DNA of 64,000 nucleotides from NCBI RefSeq assembly GCF_025118155.1, contig NW_026251396.1, positions 186,001 through 250,000 on the forward strand, in the 5' to 3' direction. This stretch comes from Cokeromyces recurvatus (taxonomy: Eukaryota; Mucoromycota; Mucoromycetes; Mucorales; Mucoraceae). This document shows positions 1 to 12,949 of the stretch, piece after piece. The number at the start of each line of letters is the position of its first letter. Position 1 is the first letter of the stretch. A program made the translations under genes and the position numbers. Below the pieces are notes generated by a model, which saw nothing but the letters and a program-made list of their open reading frames with translations, searched no databases and was not told the origin of the DNA.

Positions 1-127
1 TAAAACAACGCTTTAAAAATGAATTATTATTTCCCTAAAATTAAAACTCCAATTAAAAAAAAAAATACCATTCACAGCACCGATCAAAAGCTTGGGAAAC
101 TTGATCATTTCAGTTACAACATGACTA

Positions 128-165
<38 letters not shown>

Positions 166-190
166 AGAAATATATATAAAAAAAATCTTT

Positions 191-223
<33 letters not shown>

Positions 224-574
224 GTTGTAGTTTGTCTTCTACGTTTCATTTCTTCTTCAATATTTTCTTCATTTAAATTGGGCATTTGTAGTTCTTGCCC
301 TGAAGTATAAAATTTACCTCTACCTGTTAATACTGCAACTTTAACTGCATCACATTCAGCTGCCCATTTTATAGCAGCCAACCAATCCTAATCTCATATA
401 CGTTATTATGTAATCATAACTAATTATCATTATCCTTATTACTCTATAAGATTGTGGGGAAAGAGCATTGTAACGTTTAGGTCGATTATGAGCAATTTCG
501 ACTACACCATTTGGAAATAGACAAATTTCTATTGTTTCAAGTTTGGGAATTGGATTGGAAATTAGATTAGTCAT
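1..574 (-). CDS. Enoyl-CoA hydratase/isomerase family protein, 5' part (cut by window edge)
   Basis: Crotonase-fold protein of fatty-acid beta-oxidation, probably a peroxisomal or mitochondrial enoyl-CoA isomerase/hydratase. Visible exons are 574-443, 387-224 and 124-69. They join in frame through GT-AG introns, giving the family N-terminal strand pattern (NRPKRYNALS), then VAVLTGRGKFYTSGQEL, the oxyanion-hole segment with its usual SG dipeptide, then MIKFPKLLIGAVNG, the conserved stretch leading to the second oxyanion glycine. The next exon lies beyond the window. The intron at 125-223 carries a (AC)15 repeat and 30 T. The exact subfamily (ECI, hydratase or dienoyl-CoA isomerase) cannot be decided because the catalytic acid lies in the missing part. 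Start chosen as the first ATG ahead of the conserved domain. Confidence 0.85.
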
Positions 575-762
575 TTCAAAAAGGGGGGGAGGGGAAGTTT
601 TTTTCCAAGAAAAAAAAAATATGTGAATTTATAAAAGAAGTAACTTTTTAAGCAGCACACCACCTCATTTTATAGTTTTTAGAGGGAGAAAAAAAAAAGT
701 TCAGACTTAAAAGGAAATTGATTTTTTGAGATTTAAAAAAAAAATATGTGTATATATTTGTA

Positions 763-3700
763 TTATTGATAATTTAATCCAAAAGATAACATATTCCATT
801 GATCAGTAGTCAAAAGCCCTTGATATCCGTTAATGATCTTTTTTTTTTTTTAAAAAAAAAATATAAATATTATTTCAAGTATATCATATACTCTTTTTTT
901 TTTCTTTTTTGACAAGTTTATAATCTACACTTACTTGTCTAAATAATATGCCGAGTTCATTTGATGGACTTTTCCATTGTGCAATAATTTCAAATAAAAT
1001 CCTAACTGCCTATTGAATAATAATACGATCGTTATAATTATATCTACATAAATCTATGTATATATTTAGAGTATTTACCATTTGGTTTAAAACTTGAGGA
1101 TAGAGTCGAATCATCTTACAAAAGCCTTGAAAGGCACTATCTTTTTCTTCATTTTCAGGTATACTGCGGGACCTGTATAGCCATTGAAGACCAAATTGAG
1201 ATAAAAATCCCATCATGACTTCAGCATTTTGAACCCCTAGTCTTCCTATCGTATTCATAGCATTTTCATGAAGTTCTATTAAATCTAATGGAGGATTCAT
1301 AAGTGGTACAATGGATTTCAGAATAGGCTCTACATAGTCTTTCATCACTTTCTTATCCCAACGTAAAGCTATTTCTCCAATGGCCCAAATAGCATTGTTT
1401 CGAGCTGATTTAAAAGTGGAGTCATTATTTTTTATTTGCCGAATAAGTTCAGGCATAATATTATCGAGGATAGGAATAAGTGCTGTAAAACATGCCTTTG
1501 CTAAATCACCTATCAAAGCAAAAGTAGGCGATAACACTTCATAACGAGAATTCTAATAAAATTGGATTTATATATGTATATGCATGTATATAATTTTTTT
1601 TTGGGTCAACGTACATAATGAGCACAGACAGCTAATAAGGGTAATAAAGGAGATCTTTGTAAAAAGGGTTCTATTTCATTTTTTAAACCTTGTACAATGC
1701 CTGATAATAAATCAAGAGGCATGATAATAAATTCATTATCTAATTCATCGAAACTATTATCATTCAAAGCATTTTGTATCGTTTTGTGTACTAACATAAC
1801 ACATCTTGTAAATACAGGCTCTGTAAATGGTAAAAATCCTCTTCCTAATGATGTTGCAATATCTGTTAAGCACTATAATAGATTAAAAAAAAAGTTAATC
1901 TCATGTAGTTAATTTTCTTTTTTCTATATACATATATATATATATATATTTACCCCTAATAATGGAAATAGGTCTGAATCTGTGTTATTTAATTTATTCC
2001 ATTTTGAAATTAAGGGAGGCATTAGAACGCCAATGAGAGCAGGTTGATTCAAACTAGAGCCTACAGATTCAGCAAGGGTTCCAATAGTATCATATAAAAG
2101 ACGTAAATTTCTATTTTTATATAATCGTAATGCTCTAGAAAGGTGATTAAGAATGATTTTCAAATAAGGTGCAAGTTCCTGTTTTGTTGCCTTTTCTTCT
2201 AATGTTGAGAGAGCTGAACAAGCAGCTTCCTGAACTCTTCTACTACTATCAAGAATTCTCTTTAAAAGCTCACGTAAGACTGGTTCATAAAATTGTTCTC
2301 GGTTTTGTATAGAATGATTGTATTGTTCAATAATCCAATCTGAAAATCTACTGATAGTCCAACAAGTAATATATCGAATGTATGTCTATTTACATAATAA
2401 ATATTAGAATACGTTCTTTTTATTACAGTCTCTCTCTTTTTTTTTTTGTTATACATCTCATTTTTTTTTTTTTTTGCTTACATTTGGATTTGATAGGCTA
2501 GTAACAAGAAAAGGTAATAATTTTGGAAGTTCAGGCGCTATAACATCCATCCCACCTAAAAAATAAAAAAATAAAAATAAAATAAAAATAAAATAAAAAT
2601 AAATATTAACGAAATGAAATGAATAAACGATGAATTTTACCTTCTGCTGCAGCACCTAGTGCAAGGATTCCACTTTCTACTACCTTCCAATCATCACTTG
2701 AAAAGGCCTCAGTGACGATAGGTAATAAGATAGTCGTTACCTTTGATTTAAAGGCACAAGTAAGTGCATCCAAGGAAGTGGCACTGTATTTTCGAAGGGT
2801 CCATTCTAAAAAGAGTTCTTCATCCTCAGGATCAAGATCATCATCATCATCATCATCGTTCTTATCATCATTGTCATTGATGTGATTTCCTCTCTGAAGA
2901 TGATGATATCGACTTGATCTTGGACGTAACTCGAGTAATAAAGTACGTTGACCGGATTCATGTTCTTGTTCACCAAAGACGGCTATATCTTCATCTGTAT
3001 AAGCAAGTGATTTGAAAAGACTACGTATGACACTCGGTAAATAAGGCATTAAATAAGGTTGAATGGATTCTAGACTAATAAATAACTGCCAAAAATCACA
3101 GGCCTCAAGGGCTATCTTTGTATTTTCAGTCGAACTATTACAGTCGATCATGTATTCAATAAGTTGATTTAGATAAGGTAGAAGATTATTGGTATAATTC
3201 TCGAGTAACATGACAAAGGAATGACACGTTTCTTGACGTACCTCAATGTTACTCATGTTGGCAATAGAAATCAGGGATTGAAGATAAATTTCGATATATT
3301 GAGTAAATGACGGTGATCTGAGTTGTACAAAATGATTTATAGATGAAATAGCAAAAACTTGAAAATGAGGTTTTGAATGATTATTAAATGATATTAAACG
3401 AGGTATAATAAAATCAACAAAGGGGGTATTATTTTCTTGAACATCGATTGCTTCACATAATTCTACAGCGCTATCTTCACATATTTTTTGAATTGTATCA
3501 AGGGCCATCTAAACATGGTAATGAATTAGTTGATTTTATGCCTATATATATATATATATATACATGCATATATCTATTTAAATAGAATATAAGTCTACCT
3601 CTACTGATAATGGATTTGAACTGTATAATTTTTCAATTAGCACTTTAATTGCTTCAGGCCAATTTATGACTTGATCTCGAGTGATAATAGCCGAAATAAC

Positions 3701-4106
3701 AGAACCAATCGTTCTTCTTACGGTCGAATCTTGATCTGGACTATCCAATGCTTTTAAACTTGTATATTTTACATGATTTAATACAGGAACAGATATTTTA
3801 TTAAAATTATAAAGTAAATTGTTCTTTAAAGTGATACCAGCAATAGCTCGAATATAATTATTTTGATTGGTCATTGTCACAAGTATATGTATTAGATAAG
3901 AATTGTACTCAGGGATTACATTAAACTCTGATAGTTTCTATAATATAATAAATAAGGCATTATGATATACATATATATATATGAAATATACATATTATTT
4001 TCATTACTTTTTGTGTTAATAATTGATCTCGATTATTTGGTAAAACTGCATCTTGAAGTACATTTAAAAGTTCATTTAATCCTTGTAAATTAGGTTCCCA
4101 ATTCAT
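763..4106 (-). CDS. KAP104: Transportin (karyopherin beta-2, Kap104/TNPO1 type)
   Basis: Importin-beta family receptor that carries PY-NLS cargoes such as RNA-binding proteins into the nucleus. Nine exons join in frame: 4106-4008, 3937-3599, 3508-2641, 2555-2482, 2385-1954, 1872-1615, 1552-1079, 1009-935 and 837-763, for 897 residues, close to the roughly 890 usual for the family. HEAT-repeat blocks match transportin throughout, for example ALDTIQKICEDS, LLYDTIGTLAESVGSSLN, MPLDLLSGIVQGL, FALIGDLAKACF, NNAIWAIGEIA and ENEEKDSAFQGFC. The acidic loop that helps release cargo is present at about residues 358-375 as a run of Asp/Asn/Glu encoded by GAT repeats. The start aligns with the human N-terminus (short acidic/Trp segment, then QGL). 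Upstream is T/A-rich with a 32-T tract. Confidence 0.96.
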
Positions 4107-4276
4107 TTTGTAATGTTTAGTAAATGAGTTGATTAAAAAAAAAATATAAGGCAAAATAGAAAAAAAAAATATAAGAAAAGAAAATAATAAAAAAAAAAAG
4201 TAAAATGAAAGAAAAATAAAAAACGAGATAATAGATAGAAACGAACACGAACTTTATATATTTATACGTGTGTGTA

Positions 4277-4312
<36 letters not shown>

Positions 4313-4615
4313 TAATATAACGAATACAGTCTTCTTCTTCTCACACGATAACTTCATGTAGTTATGTTCTTTATATATTATCTTGATTCATAATGAAACA
4401 TTTTTCGTTCCTGAATATATGCAATGATCTAAAAGAGCGACGGTTTTCTCTTTGTATACTAAAGAAAAAAAAAGCCGTTTTAGATTAAAAGAACTACCAC
4501 AAAGAAAATAAAGTAGGGGAAATAAACATCCAATCAAAACACTGTATTCATAATGGGTAATTATTTTAATAAAATGCACGGACATCTTATTGTTATTTGA
4601 CATGTCTTTATTAAC

Positions 4616-4661
<46 letters not shown>

Positions 4662-4811
4662 GCAACTTTGTCTATATTTGGAATATATAAAAATATATAC
4701 AAATTTTATTGATAATAAAGAAAGAAAAGATACATTTTTTTTTTTTTTGGGAATGAAGAAAGTGATAACAGAGCAGTATATAAACGTGACTTTTTAGTTC
4801 CTTTTTCATAA
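4107..4811. other. Intergenic, low complexity
   Basis: No credible gene. It holds 32 T at 4280-4311 and 36 A at 4622-4657. Open frames here (4117-4344 and 4388-4702 on minus) are translations of homopolymer and have no protein-like composition. It probably contains the transportin promoter and the 3' end of the next minus-strand gene. Confidence 0.7.
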
Positions 4812-5234
4812 TTAATACCATTCACCATATCTGCCAAATGGCTCTCGATTAGATGACATAGAAGCAGAAAAGGGACTTGGATAAGATTTTTTTTGTTGAA
4901 GTAAATGCTAAAAAAGTATAATATATATATATATATGTATATGCATTAGAAATTGATCTCCTTCTATTTTACGTGTATATTTTTTTTTTTTTTGCTTTAT
5001 TTTTACTTCTATTTGGCTTGCATCTACAAAGGAAGGTAGCTTTGGAGTTCCACTTGGTGTTGCTATCTTTGTTGTTTTATGTTGTCCTTCATCAAAAGTA
5101 GCACCTAAATCTCGAAGCGCTGCTAGTCGTTCATTACCAACTGGCATGTCTCGAATATTTTTTGACCTTAATCTTTCTTCATACACTGTATTTTGTTCAA
5201 TATCAGGATGAAAACGATTTGATGATTCTGCCAT
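4812..5234 (-). CDS. Small conserved-looking protein of unknown function (107 aa)
   Basis: Two exons, 5234-5007 and 4907-4812, encode 107 residues. I prefer this model because the donor after GAA at 5007 (GTAAAA) and the TTTTTAG acceptor at 4908 keep phase 0, and exon 2 then reads as a well-composed tail ending PFGRYGEWY. The protein is hydrophilic, with no signal peptide or membrane segment. It has a charged N-terminal half (YEERLRSKNIRDMPVGNERL, then AALRDLGATFDEG) and a Ser/Pro-rich C-terminus. I do not recognise the family. The intron contains a T-run, which would make the frame-through version end in a Lys-rich tail. Reality of the gene is likely; function is unknown. Confidence 0.6.
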
Positions 5235-5343
5235 ATTAGAAGAAAAAAAAAGGATATGTAGAAATTAAAAAGAAAAGAAAAGTTATTATTTTTCTCACAA
5301 TGCAAAAAAAAAAAAAAGAAAAATGATGATGATTATGTCTAAA

Positions 5344-5457
5344 CTAGACCCAATCATGATCCTTGAAATTTGAACCCCTTCCGCTGTTGTTGTTGTTACT
5401 GTTGCTGCTGCTGTTGCTTTTTTTTTTCTTTTTGTGAGAAAAAGAAAATATTCTCAT
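5344..5457 (-). CDS. Possible micro-protein of 37 aa
   Basis: A single ATG-to-TAG frame encoding 37 residues: an N-terminal MRIFSFSH, a run of five Lys, a Ser/Asn tract from AGC/AAC repeats, then SGRGSNFKDHDWV at the C-terminus. The non-repetitive ends look more protein-like than random AT-rich DNA, and it lies 110 bp upstream of the neighbouring minus-strand gene. It could equally be a chance frame across a trinucleotide repeat, or the 3' exon of an unseen gene. No family recognised. Confidence 0.3.
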   Translation of the reverse strand: MRIFSFSHKKKKKSNSSSNSNNNNSGRGSNFKDHDWV

Positions 5458-7033
5458 AATAACAAAGGCTTGATTTTATATAAATGCATGAAAAGAAGGA
5501 GGAGTGAAGGGTAATGCTAGGTTATTCATTGAAATGCATGCTTGATTACTTTTAAAACAAGAATAGTTTAATACTAACAGAACTTGATTTTAAAGTAAAA
5601 AAAACACAAAAAAGTAAATGCATGATAGCCAGGTTTTTAATATAAATAAGAGAGATGTTTCTATTCCTCCTTTATTACATCAAGTAATAGAGCCAATAAA
5701 ATAGAAGCTGTGAACTTTAAAAAATTAAAAATTGTCAACTTCATCATAGTAAAGGTGTTAAAAGACCTATTTACTACTTTACATTACAAAAACGATTTTA
5801 ATTGGTTGCATTCTTCTTCTCTCATAAACAGTATATATATCCAAGAATAAAGCTTATATGAACAGAACAATTGAGAGGGAAAGACATACATACATACATA
5901 CATACATACATACATAGATATGTATAAGAGGTAGGCAGCTCAAACATAGTAAAAATAAATAAATAAATAAAGGTACCGACAGCAAACTCCTTTTCAGATA
6001 ATAGCTGCCACAACGAGAAATCCCACCATTTACTCAAATATATACAAATATATAAATATATATGTATATATATGTTTACATATTTCTTTTATACACAAGT
6101 AATATATATACAAGACTTGATCAATGAAACAAAACAAAAAAAAATGGCTAGTTACAAAAGCTATTTATGATCTTATTGCTGCCAAGTTTGAAAATTTTTC
6201 ACTATTAAAACGGTAAATTTGTAAACTATAATCTCTTGGTGAAATTTCCACGTCACCTCATTTTGAACCTGAAAAAAAAAAGACTCCCTATACATATAAA
6301 GAGCAACTTTGGACTTATTATTATCGTTAGCACTCTTCTTTTATGATAGATCTAATTTTGTCCAGTCCAATATTGAATTAACTATATCTATTGGTTAAGG
6401 TGCCACAGACTTGAATATGTGTCATTCATAACCAGTACAAAAGGGAGACAGCAACAATAACTAAGAATATCTAGAGAGAAAAAAAAATCTTCCTTTTAGA
6501 ATAATACTAATGAAAACATTTATTATGCTATCAAATATATTGACATAAATGCACTGTAGTATATTATGGAATTGTCTTGTTATGATGAATACTACGTGTT
6601 GTTGTTGAATTTAAAAATTCTAAAAAAAAACCCTTTTGAAACGAAAGAGACTATAAATATAATGAGCAAATCCTATTATAATATCTATCAGAGACTTAAC
6701 CTCATTTGATGAATTGACTGCTATCACTTGGGGGTCATGAGTTATGGAAGATAATAGCAGTAGTAATAATAGTAGCAATAATAATAATAGCAGTATTAGT
6801 AGTAGTAGCAGTGAAACGCTCCTCAGAGTTTATTATAGAATTTGACTTTCAAACTAATTGAGACATGTGAAAAACTTTTTTTCTTTTTTGTTGCTCAGGA
6901 GGAGGCATTATTGTCTGTTGAGTACTTGAAGTATTGCATCATGAATTGTCATAATAAAACGAAAATTAATAAATAAAAGCTTTATCTTTCAACTTTAGAT
7001 TGAAAAGAGAGATAAAACTATTTTATTTATTTG

Positions 7034-7064
<31 letters not shown>

Positions 7065-7441
7065 AAGTATTATTCTTCATGTGGGATAATGACAGTGTTT
7101 AGAAGTGTAGTACATATGCAATTTTAAAGCGCGACAAAAGCTCGAGCATAATAGGCAATTACGAAATTGGTAACATTTCACACGATTTTAATTTATTAAC
7201 TTATCAATTATGGTAAAGCTGCCAACAAAGATATTTTCTAGTGATAGCAATCATTAAAGTAAAGATCAAAAAAAAAAAAAAAAAAAAAAGGATAAATAAG
7301 CTGTAAAGTATAATTTATATTTATTGTGCATACACATAATTGAATAAATGCATAGTATAGTTTTTTTTTTCTTTTTTTTCTTTTCTTTTTTTCTTTTTTT
7401 TTTTAATCATAGACAATGGAATAGAAAGGTTTTACATGTTC
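5458..7441. other. Long intergenic region with microsatellites
   Basis: About 2 kb with no gene I can support. Contents include a (CATA)n tetranucleotide repeat at about 5884-5916, an AGT/AAT/AGC trinucleotide patch at about 6754-6812, 29 T at 7034-7062 and an A-run at about 7268-7289. It probably includes the 3' end of the following minus-strand gene. Confidence 0.6.
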
Positions 7442-8685
7442 TTATTCTTGTATTGTTGTACTCTTTAAGGGCATAGTAGGTGATTTTGTTACTGGAGGTA
7501 GCTGATGTCCACGTTTAGCTAACATGCTTCTTAATCTAAGTGTAGAACCAGGTCCACGTTGTGAAGGTGGCTTTAATATAGATTTCTTTTCACTCGTAGA
7601 TTGCTGAGTAACTGAAGTAGGTAAAGGAATGTGTGTTTGTCTTTGAATGTTAATTGTGGCTTTTGCTGTTGTGGTAGTAGTGGTGGTAGTAATGATAGTT
7701 GATTTTGCTGTTGTTGTGATGGTAGGCTTAATGGTATTAATAATAGGTTTAGTAATAATAGCTGAATGAGGTGGAGTAGAAGCACCTGATAATGACTTTT
7801 GTTGTTGGTGTTCTTTTTGTTGTGTAATAGAAGATGTACGTACACGTGGTAAGCCAACACTTGCTTTGACTTGAGTCAGACGAGGGCCGCCGACTGATTG
7901 ACGTTGAAGTTTTTTCGTTACTAATGTAGACTTAGTAGGCGAAGAAGGAGGTATATCATTATTAATAATAGAAGAAGACATTTGATGCTGGGGAATAGAT
8001 ACTTGTTTTGTATTTACGCTTGGAATAGAAGATCGTTTAACTGAATTAGAGGGTGTAATCGTTGTTGGCTTTTCATAAATCGTACGAGTTGAAGGTATAG
8101 GTAACTATAAATAACAACAAAAGATAAGTAATCAGTCATACTAACTACTTTCATGTTCTTATATTTTACATTTCTTGCTAACAGGTTATCTTCTCGATCT
8201 AAGATAGTAATAATATCTTCTCCGTTAATTAATAAAGGTGTATTTCTGGTATAGATTTTCCAATGAGAAACACCTTCTCGAATTTTGTCTCCAAGCTATA
8301 AAAACAAGTAAGTATAACTGATAGAGTCTTTTTTTTTTTCCTGTTTACATTTTGTATTTCTTCCATGTTTTCTCTTCTCCTAGCACTTCTCATAAGAATA
8401 TTTCTTCTTTTCATATTACTTTTTGCTGATAAGGAAATTGTCTTTGCAATATCAAGGTCAACATAAGCCTTTTGTAAAACCTCATAATCATCTATTTATG
8501 AATAAGTTATTCTAAACATATCAATTTTCATCTTTATTTCTCTTTTACCAGTTGTTCCAATACTAGAGAAAAAGTTTCCAGACTCCAGGTTTAAATCTCT
8601 AAGTAAATCATTCAATTTTCTTAATATATTTTTGGTATCAGGCTTATATCGTATTCTTGTTGTAAACAACCTAGCATTACTCTAT

Positions 8686-8718
<33 letters not shown>

Positions 8719-9243
8719 TTAAAAAAAAATCAACTTAAATGATCAATATCAAATGAAGAACGGACTTACATATCGTTTATGATCACTCCCTTCTGTCATA
8801 GCCGCACTACCACTATTCGTACTTGTAGTAGAAGGTCGTCTTCTATTAACATGTTTGAATTGCTGTGGATAAATACTTGTGGCTGATTTAATGGCTGAAT
8901 CAAGAGATTGTTCAGCACTCATTAATAAACTTTCTCTTGAATTCTCTGAAAACCCAAGATCTTTCAGCATATTTTCAATTTGTGTCGTAGTTGATTCGAC
9001 GGTCGTAATGGCTTGGTTTGTAAGCTCTAGTTGTGCTAATAATTCGTTTAATTCTGCTGTTTTCATTGTTAAAATCGACCGAAGATTAGCAATAGTCTGA
9101 GTTCCTTCATCTAACTTTGCTAATAGCATATGTACCGCATCCCCTCCAGTTCGGTGCATTGGTTCATTGTTTGTTCCTATTGAAGATGTTTCTGACTTGA
9201 TAGAATCAGCTATAATAGGTGCGTTATAATTCATGTCAAACAT
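7442..9243 (-). CDS. Coiled-coil, basic Ser/Thr/Pro-rich protein; possible Kar9-like microtubule factor
   Basis: Five exons (9243-8770, 8681-8549, 8491-8349, 8295-8170, 8104-7442) encode 512 residues in one frame. Residues about 35-100 are predicted coiled coil by their heptad-like Leu/Ile spacing. A middle globular part follows (YKPDTKNILRKLNDLLRDL, then SHWKIYTRNTPLL). The C-terminal 220 residues are basic, disordered and rich in Ser, Thr, Pro and Gln. S/T-x-I-P tetrapeptides (SSIP, THIP) within this basic tail resemble EB1-binding motifs, which suggests a microtubule plus-end or cortical protein of the Kar9 kind. That link is inference from composition and short motifs only. It is divergent from N-myristoyltransferase across 1.75 kb. 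Confidence 0.7.
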
Positions 9244-10888
9244 TGTACATATAAAAAAAAAGGAGTCTTTATTTTTTTTCTTCTTCTTTTTCTCTTAAAT
9301 ATATATGTGTATATGACTATTTATATGAATATCTATTTTTTTATTATTAAAAAAAAAAAAAAAAAAAAGGCAGAGAAAAATTGTAGTGCTTACTAAATAA
9401 ATAGCGGGTTTTTAAATCTTGATGAATAATGTCGGGCCTATGAATTACAATTGGTGTTTCTTTTTTTTTTTTTTCTTTAAATACTATTTTAATGAAAACA
9501 GTCAGGGCAAAAAAAAAAAAAGAAAAAAAAAATTGATAAATAATGAAACGAAGCAACGGATTAGAAAGAGTTGAAAGAAAGCATACACTAGAAAGATTAT
9601 AATGTTTGCTTACAAAGAAAACACGTGTATTATTTAAAGCTCAAACTAGAAAAAGCTGTATTTTATTGATACTGTTGAGCGATCATCAAGCATAGAGTAT
9701 AACATTGGGCTTAAAAAAATAAAATAAAATAACAACAGAGCTGACCTCGGGAGAAACAGAAGGAATGACTTTTAATTCTGTTCGATGCTATTAAAGTCTA
9801 TTCATTATAGAGTGATTTATATCCTTCTTAAGGATTCTTTCTCGTATCTGAGTGTGTTTATAAAGCCCAGAGGTTGTGTTGATTCAACAAAGCACATCCA
9901 TCGCTATCAATCTTCATGATTTCGATTATTTATTTGAGGCCCACTTTTTACTTATTCATTTTTACTTGCTCTTCTATTTGACAACTAGAAACCTGTCAGA
10001 CGGAATGTATTCGACGGATATCCATTCTACAAGCTTATTTCATTTTTCGTCTGCTTTATCAATGTACCTGAAGATATGAGTTAAAAGGCGAAACTATTGT
10101 CTCGTCTACAATTCTCTGCTATAAGCTCACATTTAGTATAAACTTGGAAGCACATCTTTTTGACAATTTTATACTAAACAATTAAACATATAAGCTTCTA
10201 AACAACAATGCCAACAATTTCTTATAGATGATTCACATCAATACCATATTCTCCCCTCCCTTTTATATATATATATATATAGTCTGTAAACTCTATTTAA
10301 ATATAGGTCTAAGCCCCTAACTGTCCATATTCTATAGTGGTAGAAGAAATCAAACAACTTGACTAGTTGCCTGACGGGAAACCTACCCTTTCCATCCTTG
10401 TATCTATTTTACTACAAACTATACTACTAAGTACTTACACATATATATATATATATTTGCTTGTACCTGTTCTATACTGTTAATCACTCTCTATCTTCTT
10501 CTTCTTTATTTTTCCTTTAATATACTGCCGTGATATTAACTCAACGATTTTCAAGAATCCTCTGTTGTGTTTCTTTGTTGGCTTACAATTTACCCTCTCC
10601 TTCAAGAATCGACTTATTTAATGTATGATACATTATCTCTTCCTCTTTGTGGACCAGGACAGCATTTGTTTAATTGACTGTTCACTTAGCAAAGTGCTGG
10701 TTTATTTTTGCTTTCTTTCTTCCATTCTTTTTTTTTCTTTTATCCTTAAACGAGCTTTTAGACGCCTTTTTTTTTTAATCGATCAAGATGATTCATTGTA
10801 CTTGCAGTGATGGGTTATTGATTAATTTTCTTTATAAACTAATAAAATGTACAATTCTGTAGAAATACTTGAAAAGGATTTCAATTAT

Positions 10889-10923
<35 letters not shown>

Positions 10924-10997
10924 TATTTACTACACTGTATACACATATTTTTTTCTTTTTTTCTCTTCTTTATTTATTTATCGCGTTTTATTTTAAT
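9244..10997. other. Divergent intergenic region between the coiled-coil gene and NMT
   Basis: No convincing gene; frames at 9347-9556 (minus), 9876-10079 and 10625-10810 (plus) have AT-driven, Phe/Leu-rich composition. The segment at 10200-10800 is pyrimidine-rich. 26 A lie at 10896-10921, followed by a T/C-rich stretch just before the NMT start, an arrangement seen at several starts in this window. Confidence 0.6.
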
Positions 10998-12872
10998 ATG
11001 GCTAATAACGACAAGACTCCATCTGAAAAGGAGCTTCAAGATCTTGCAAAGAAAATAGATAAACTTACTTCAAGCAAGAAGGTGCAACAAATAATGAAGA
11101 ATCCTTCTTCTGCTGCTGCAAGCAGTAGCAACAATCAAACTGATGCCTTGATGAAAGCACAACTTCGACAGATGATTGAAAACATGGCTTTATTAGAAAG
11201 AGCTGCTAAAATGAAATCTACTGGTAAAAAGGATATTAATGATCATCAGTTTTGGAAGACTCAACCTGTTCCTCGTCATGGTAAAAATAATATTGATAAT
11301 TACAATACAAATATACTAATACATGTATATATATATATATATATATATTATTTAAAAAGATGAGGAAATTGTTGAATCTGGGCCTATTGAACCTAACATT
11401 CCTTATGATCAAATTAGAAAGGAGCCTATTCCTTTACCTAAAGAATTTGAATGGTGTGAAATTGACATGGAACAAGAAAAAGAGGTAATATATATAAGAG
11501 AAAACCTGTCGAGTCAACTTGTATATTGATAATTTCATCATGTATTAGGTTAAAGAACTTTATGAACTTTTGACCTTGAATTATGTTGAAGATGATGACG
11601 CTCAATTTAGATTTGATTATTCAGCTGATTTTCTGCACTGGTAAACATTTTAAAATCCTAAATGTACAAATGTATAATAAACTTAAGACTGTAAACTAGG
11701 GCCCTTACTCCTCCAAATTATAAAAAGTCATGGTTAGTTGGTGTTCGTGTTGCTTCAAATAAAAAACTTGTTGCCTTTATTAGTGGTATTCCTGTTACAA
11801 TCAGAACTTATGAACAGTAAATTGACTCCTATATACATATATAAACGATAAATTATTAATATGGTTTTTTTTTTCTAGTATTCATAATTTGACAGAAATC
11901 AACTTTTTATGTATTCATAAGAAACTTAGATCAAAAAGATTAGCACCTGTTCTTATTAAGGAAGTTACACGTAGAAGTCATCTTGAAGGCGTTTTCCAAG
12001 CTACTTATACAGGTGGTATTGTTCTTCCTAAACCTGTATCCACTTGTCGGTAAGGAATTGAGTATATATAGATATATATATATAGGCAGGCAGGTGATGT
12101 AAATAAGCAGGCTTTAATTTTGCTATTTTTTTTTTTTTTTATAGTTATTATCACAGATCACTTAATCCTAAAAAATTGGTTGAATGTAATTTCTCCCGTA
12201 TTCCTCCAAGATCTACTTTATCTCGTATGATCAAGAATTATAAATTACCTGAAAAGACAAGTACGGTTGGTTTAAGGGAAATGCGCTTAGAAGATGTACC
12301 ACAAGTACGTGTTTTGTTGAATAAATATCTGGAAAGATTCGATATTGCTCCCGTTTTTGAAACAGATGAAGATGTTAAACATTGGATTTTACCCCATAAA
12401 AATGTTGTTTGGAGTTATGTAGTTGAAGATCCTGAGACGAAGAAGATTACTGATATGTTCTCATTCTATTCCCTTCCAAGCTCAGTTATTAATAATCCTA
12501 AACATTCCACTTTAAATGCTGCTTATATGTTCTATTATGCATTAGAACTTGATGATGCTATGGATGATATGAAAAAGGATAAATATATTACAAAGAGATT
12601 AAACGACTTGGTACATGATGCATTGATTTTAGCTAAAAAGGTAAAGAAAAAGGAAGATATTAAAAGGAGTTTTTTTTTTTTTTTTTTTACTGATAAGGAT
12701 CAATTTTATTTAGGCTGATTTTGATGTTATGAATACATTGGATTTGATGGATAACATCAAGTTTGTAAGTGAACAAAAGTTTGGTAATGGTGATGGCTTC
12801 TTGAATTATTATTTGTATAACTGGAGATGTCCTGATATCACTAGAAATAAGGTTGGATTGGTAATGCTTTAG
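10998..12872 (+). CDS. NMT1: Glycylpeptide N-tetradecanoyltransferase (N-myristoyltransferase)
   Basis: Transfers myristate from myristoyl-CoA to N-terminal glycine of proteins in the cytosol. Seven exons (10998-11280, 11360-11484, 11549-11640, 11700-11816, 11879-12049, 12145-12640, 12714-12872) give 480 residues. The N-terminal 90 residues are Lys/Ser-rich and probably disordered. The paired GNAT-like folds follow: [32 protein letters not shown] (acyl-CoA-binding loop), [22 protein letters not shown] and [20 protein letters not shown]. The C-terminal catalytic region ends [10 protein letters not shown], then KVGLVML, where the family's terminal carboxylate, the catalytic base, follows VGLV. 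Length and all landmark motifs are normal. Confidence 0.97.
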
Positions 12873-12949
12873 ATCAGTCAGTGTTCATTATAAATAAATA
12901 GTATAACATAGTATGATGAAGAAGTGTTTCTTTTCTTCCCTAAAAAAAA

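Noticed and set aside
4117..4702. Two minus-strand open frames of 75 and 104 codons
   Set aside because: They translate poly(A/T) tracts into Lys/Phe runs and have no protein-like segments.
5822..6037. 71-codon minus frame
   Set aside because: Contains a (TACA)n microsatellite translated as MYVC repeats and no other signal.
6744..6845. 33-residue Ser/Asn-rich frame (MEDNSSS...)
   Set aside because: Almost entirely an AGT/AAT/AGC repeat; unlike the ORF at 5344-5457 it has no convincing non-repeat termini.
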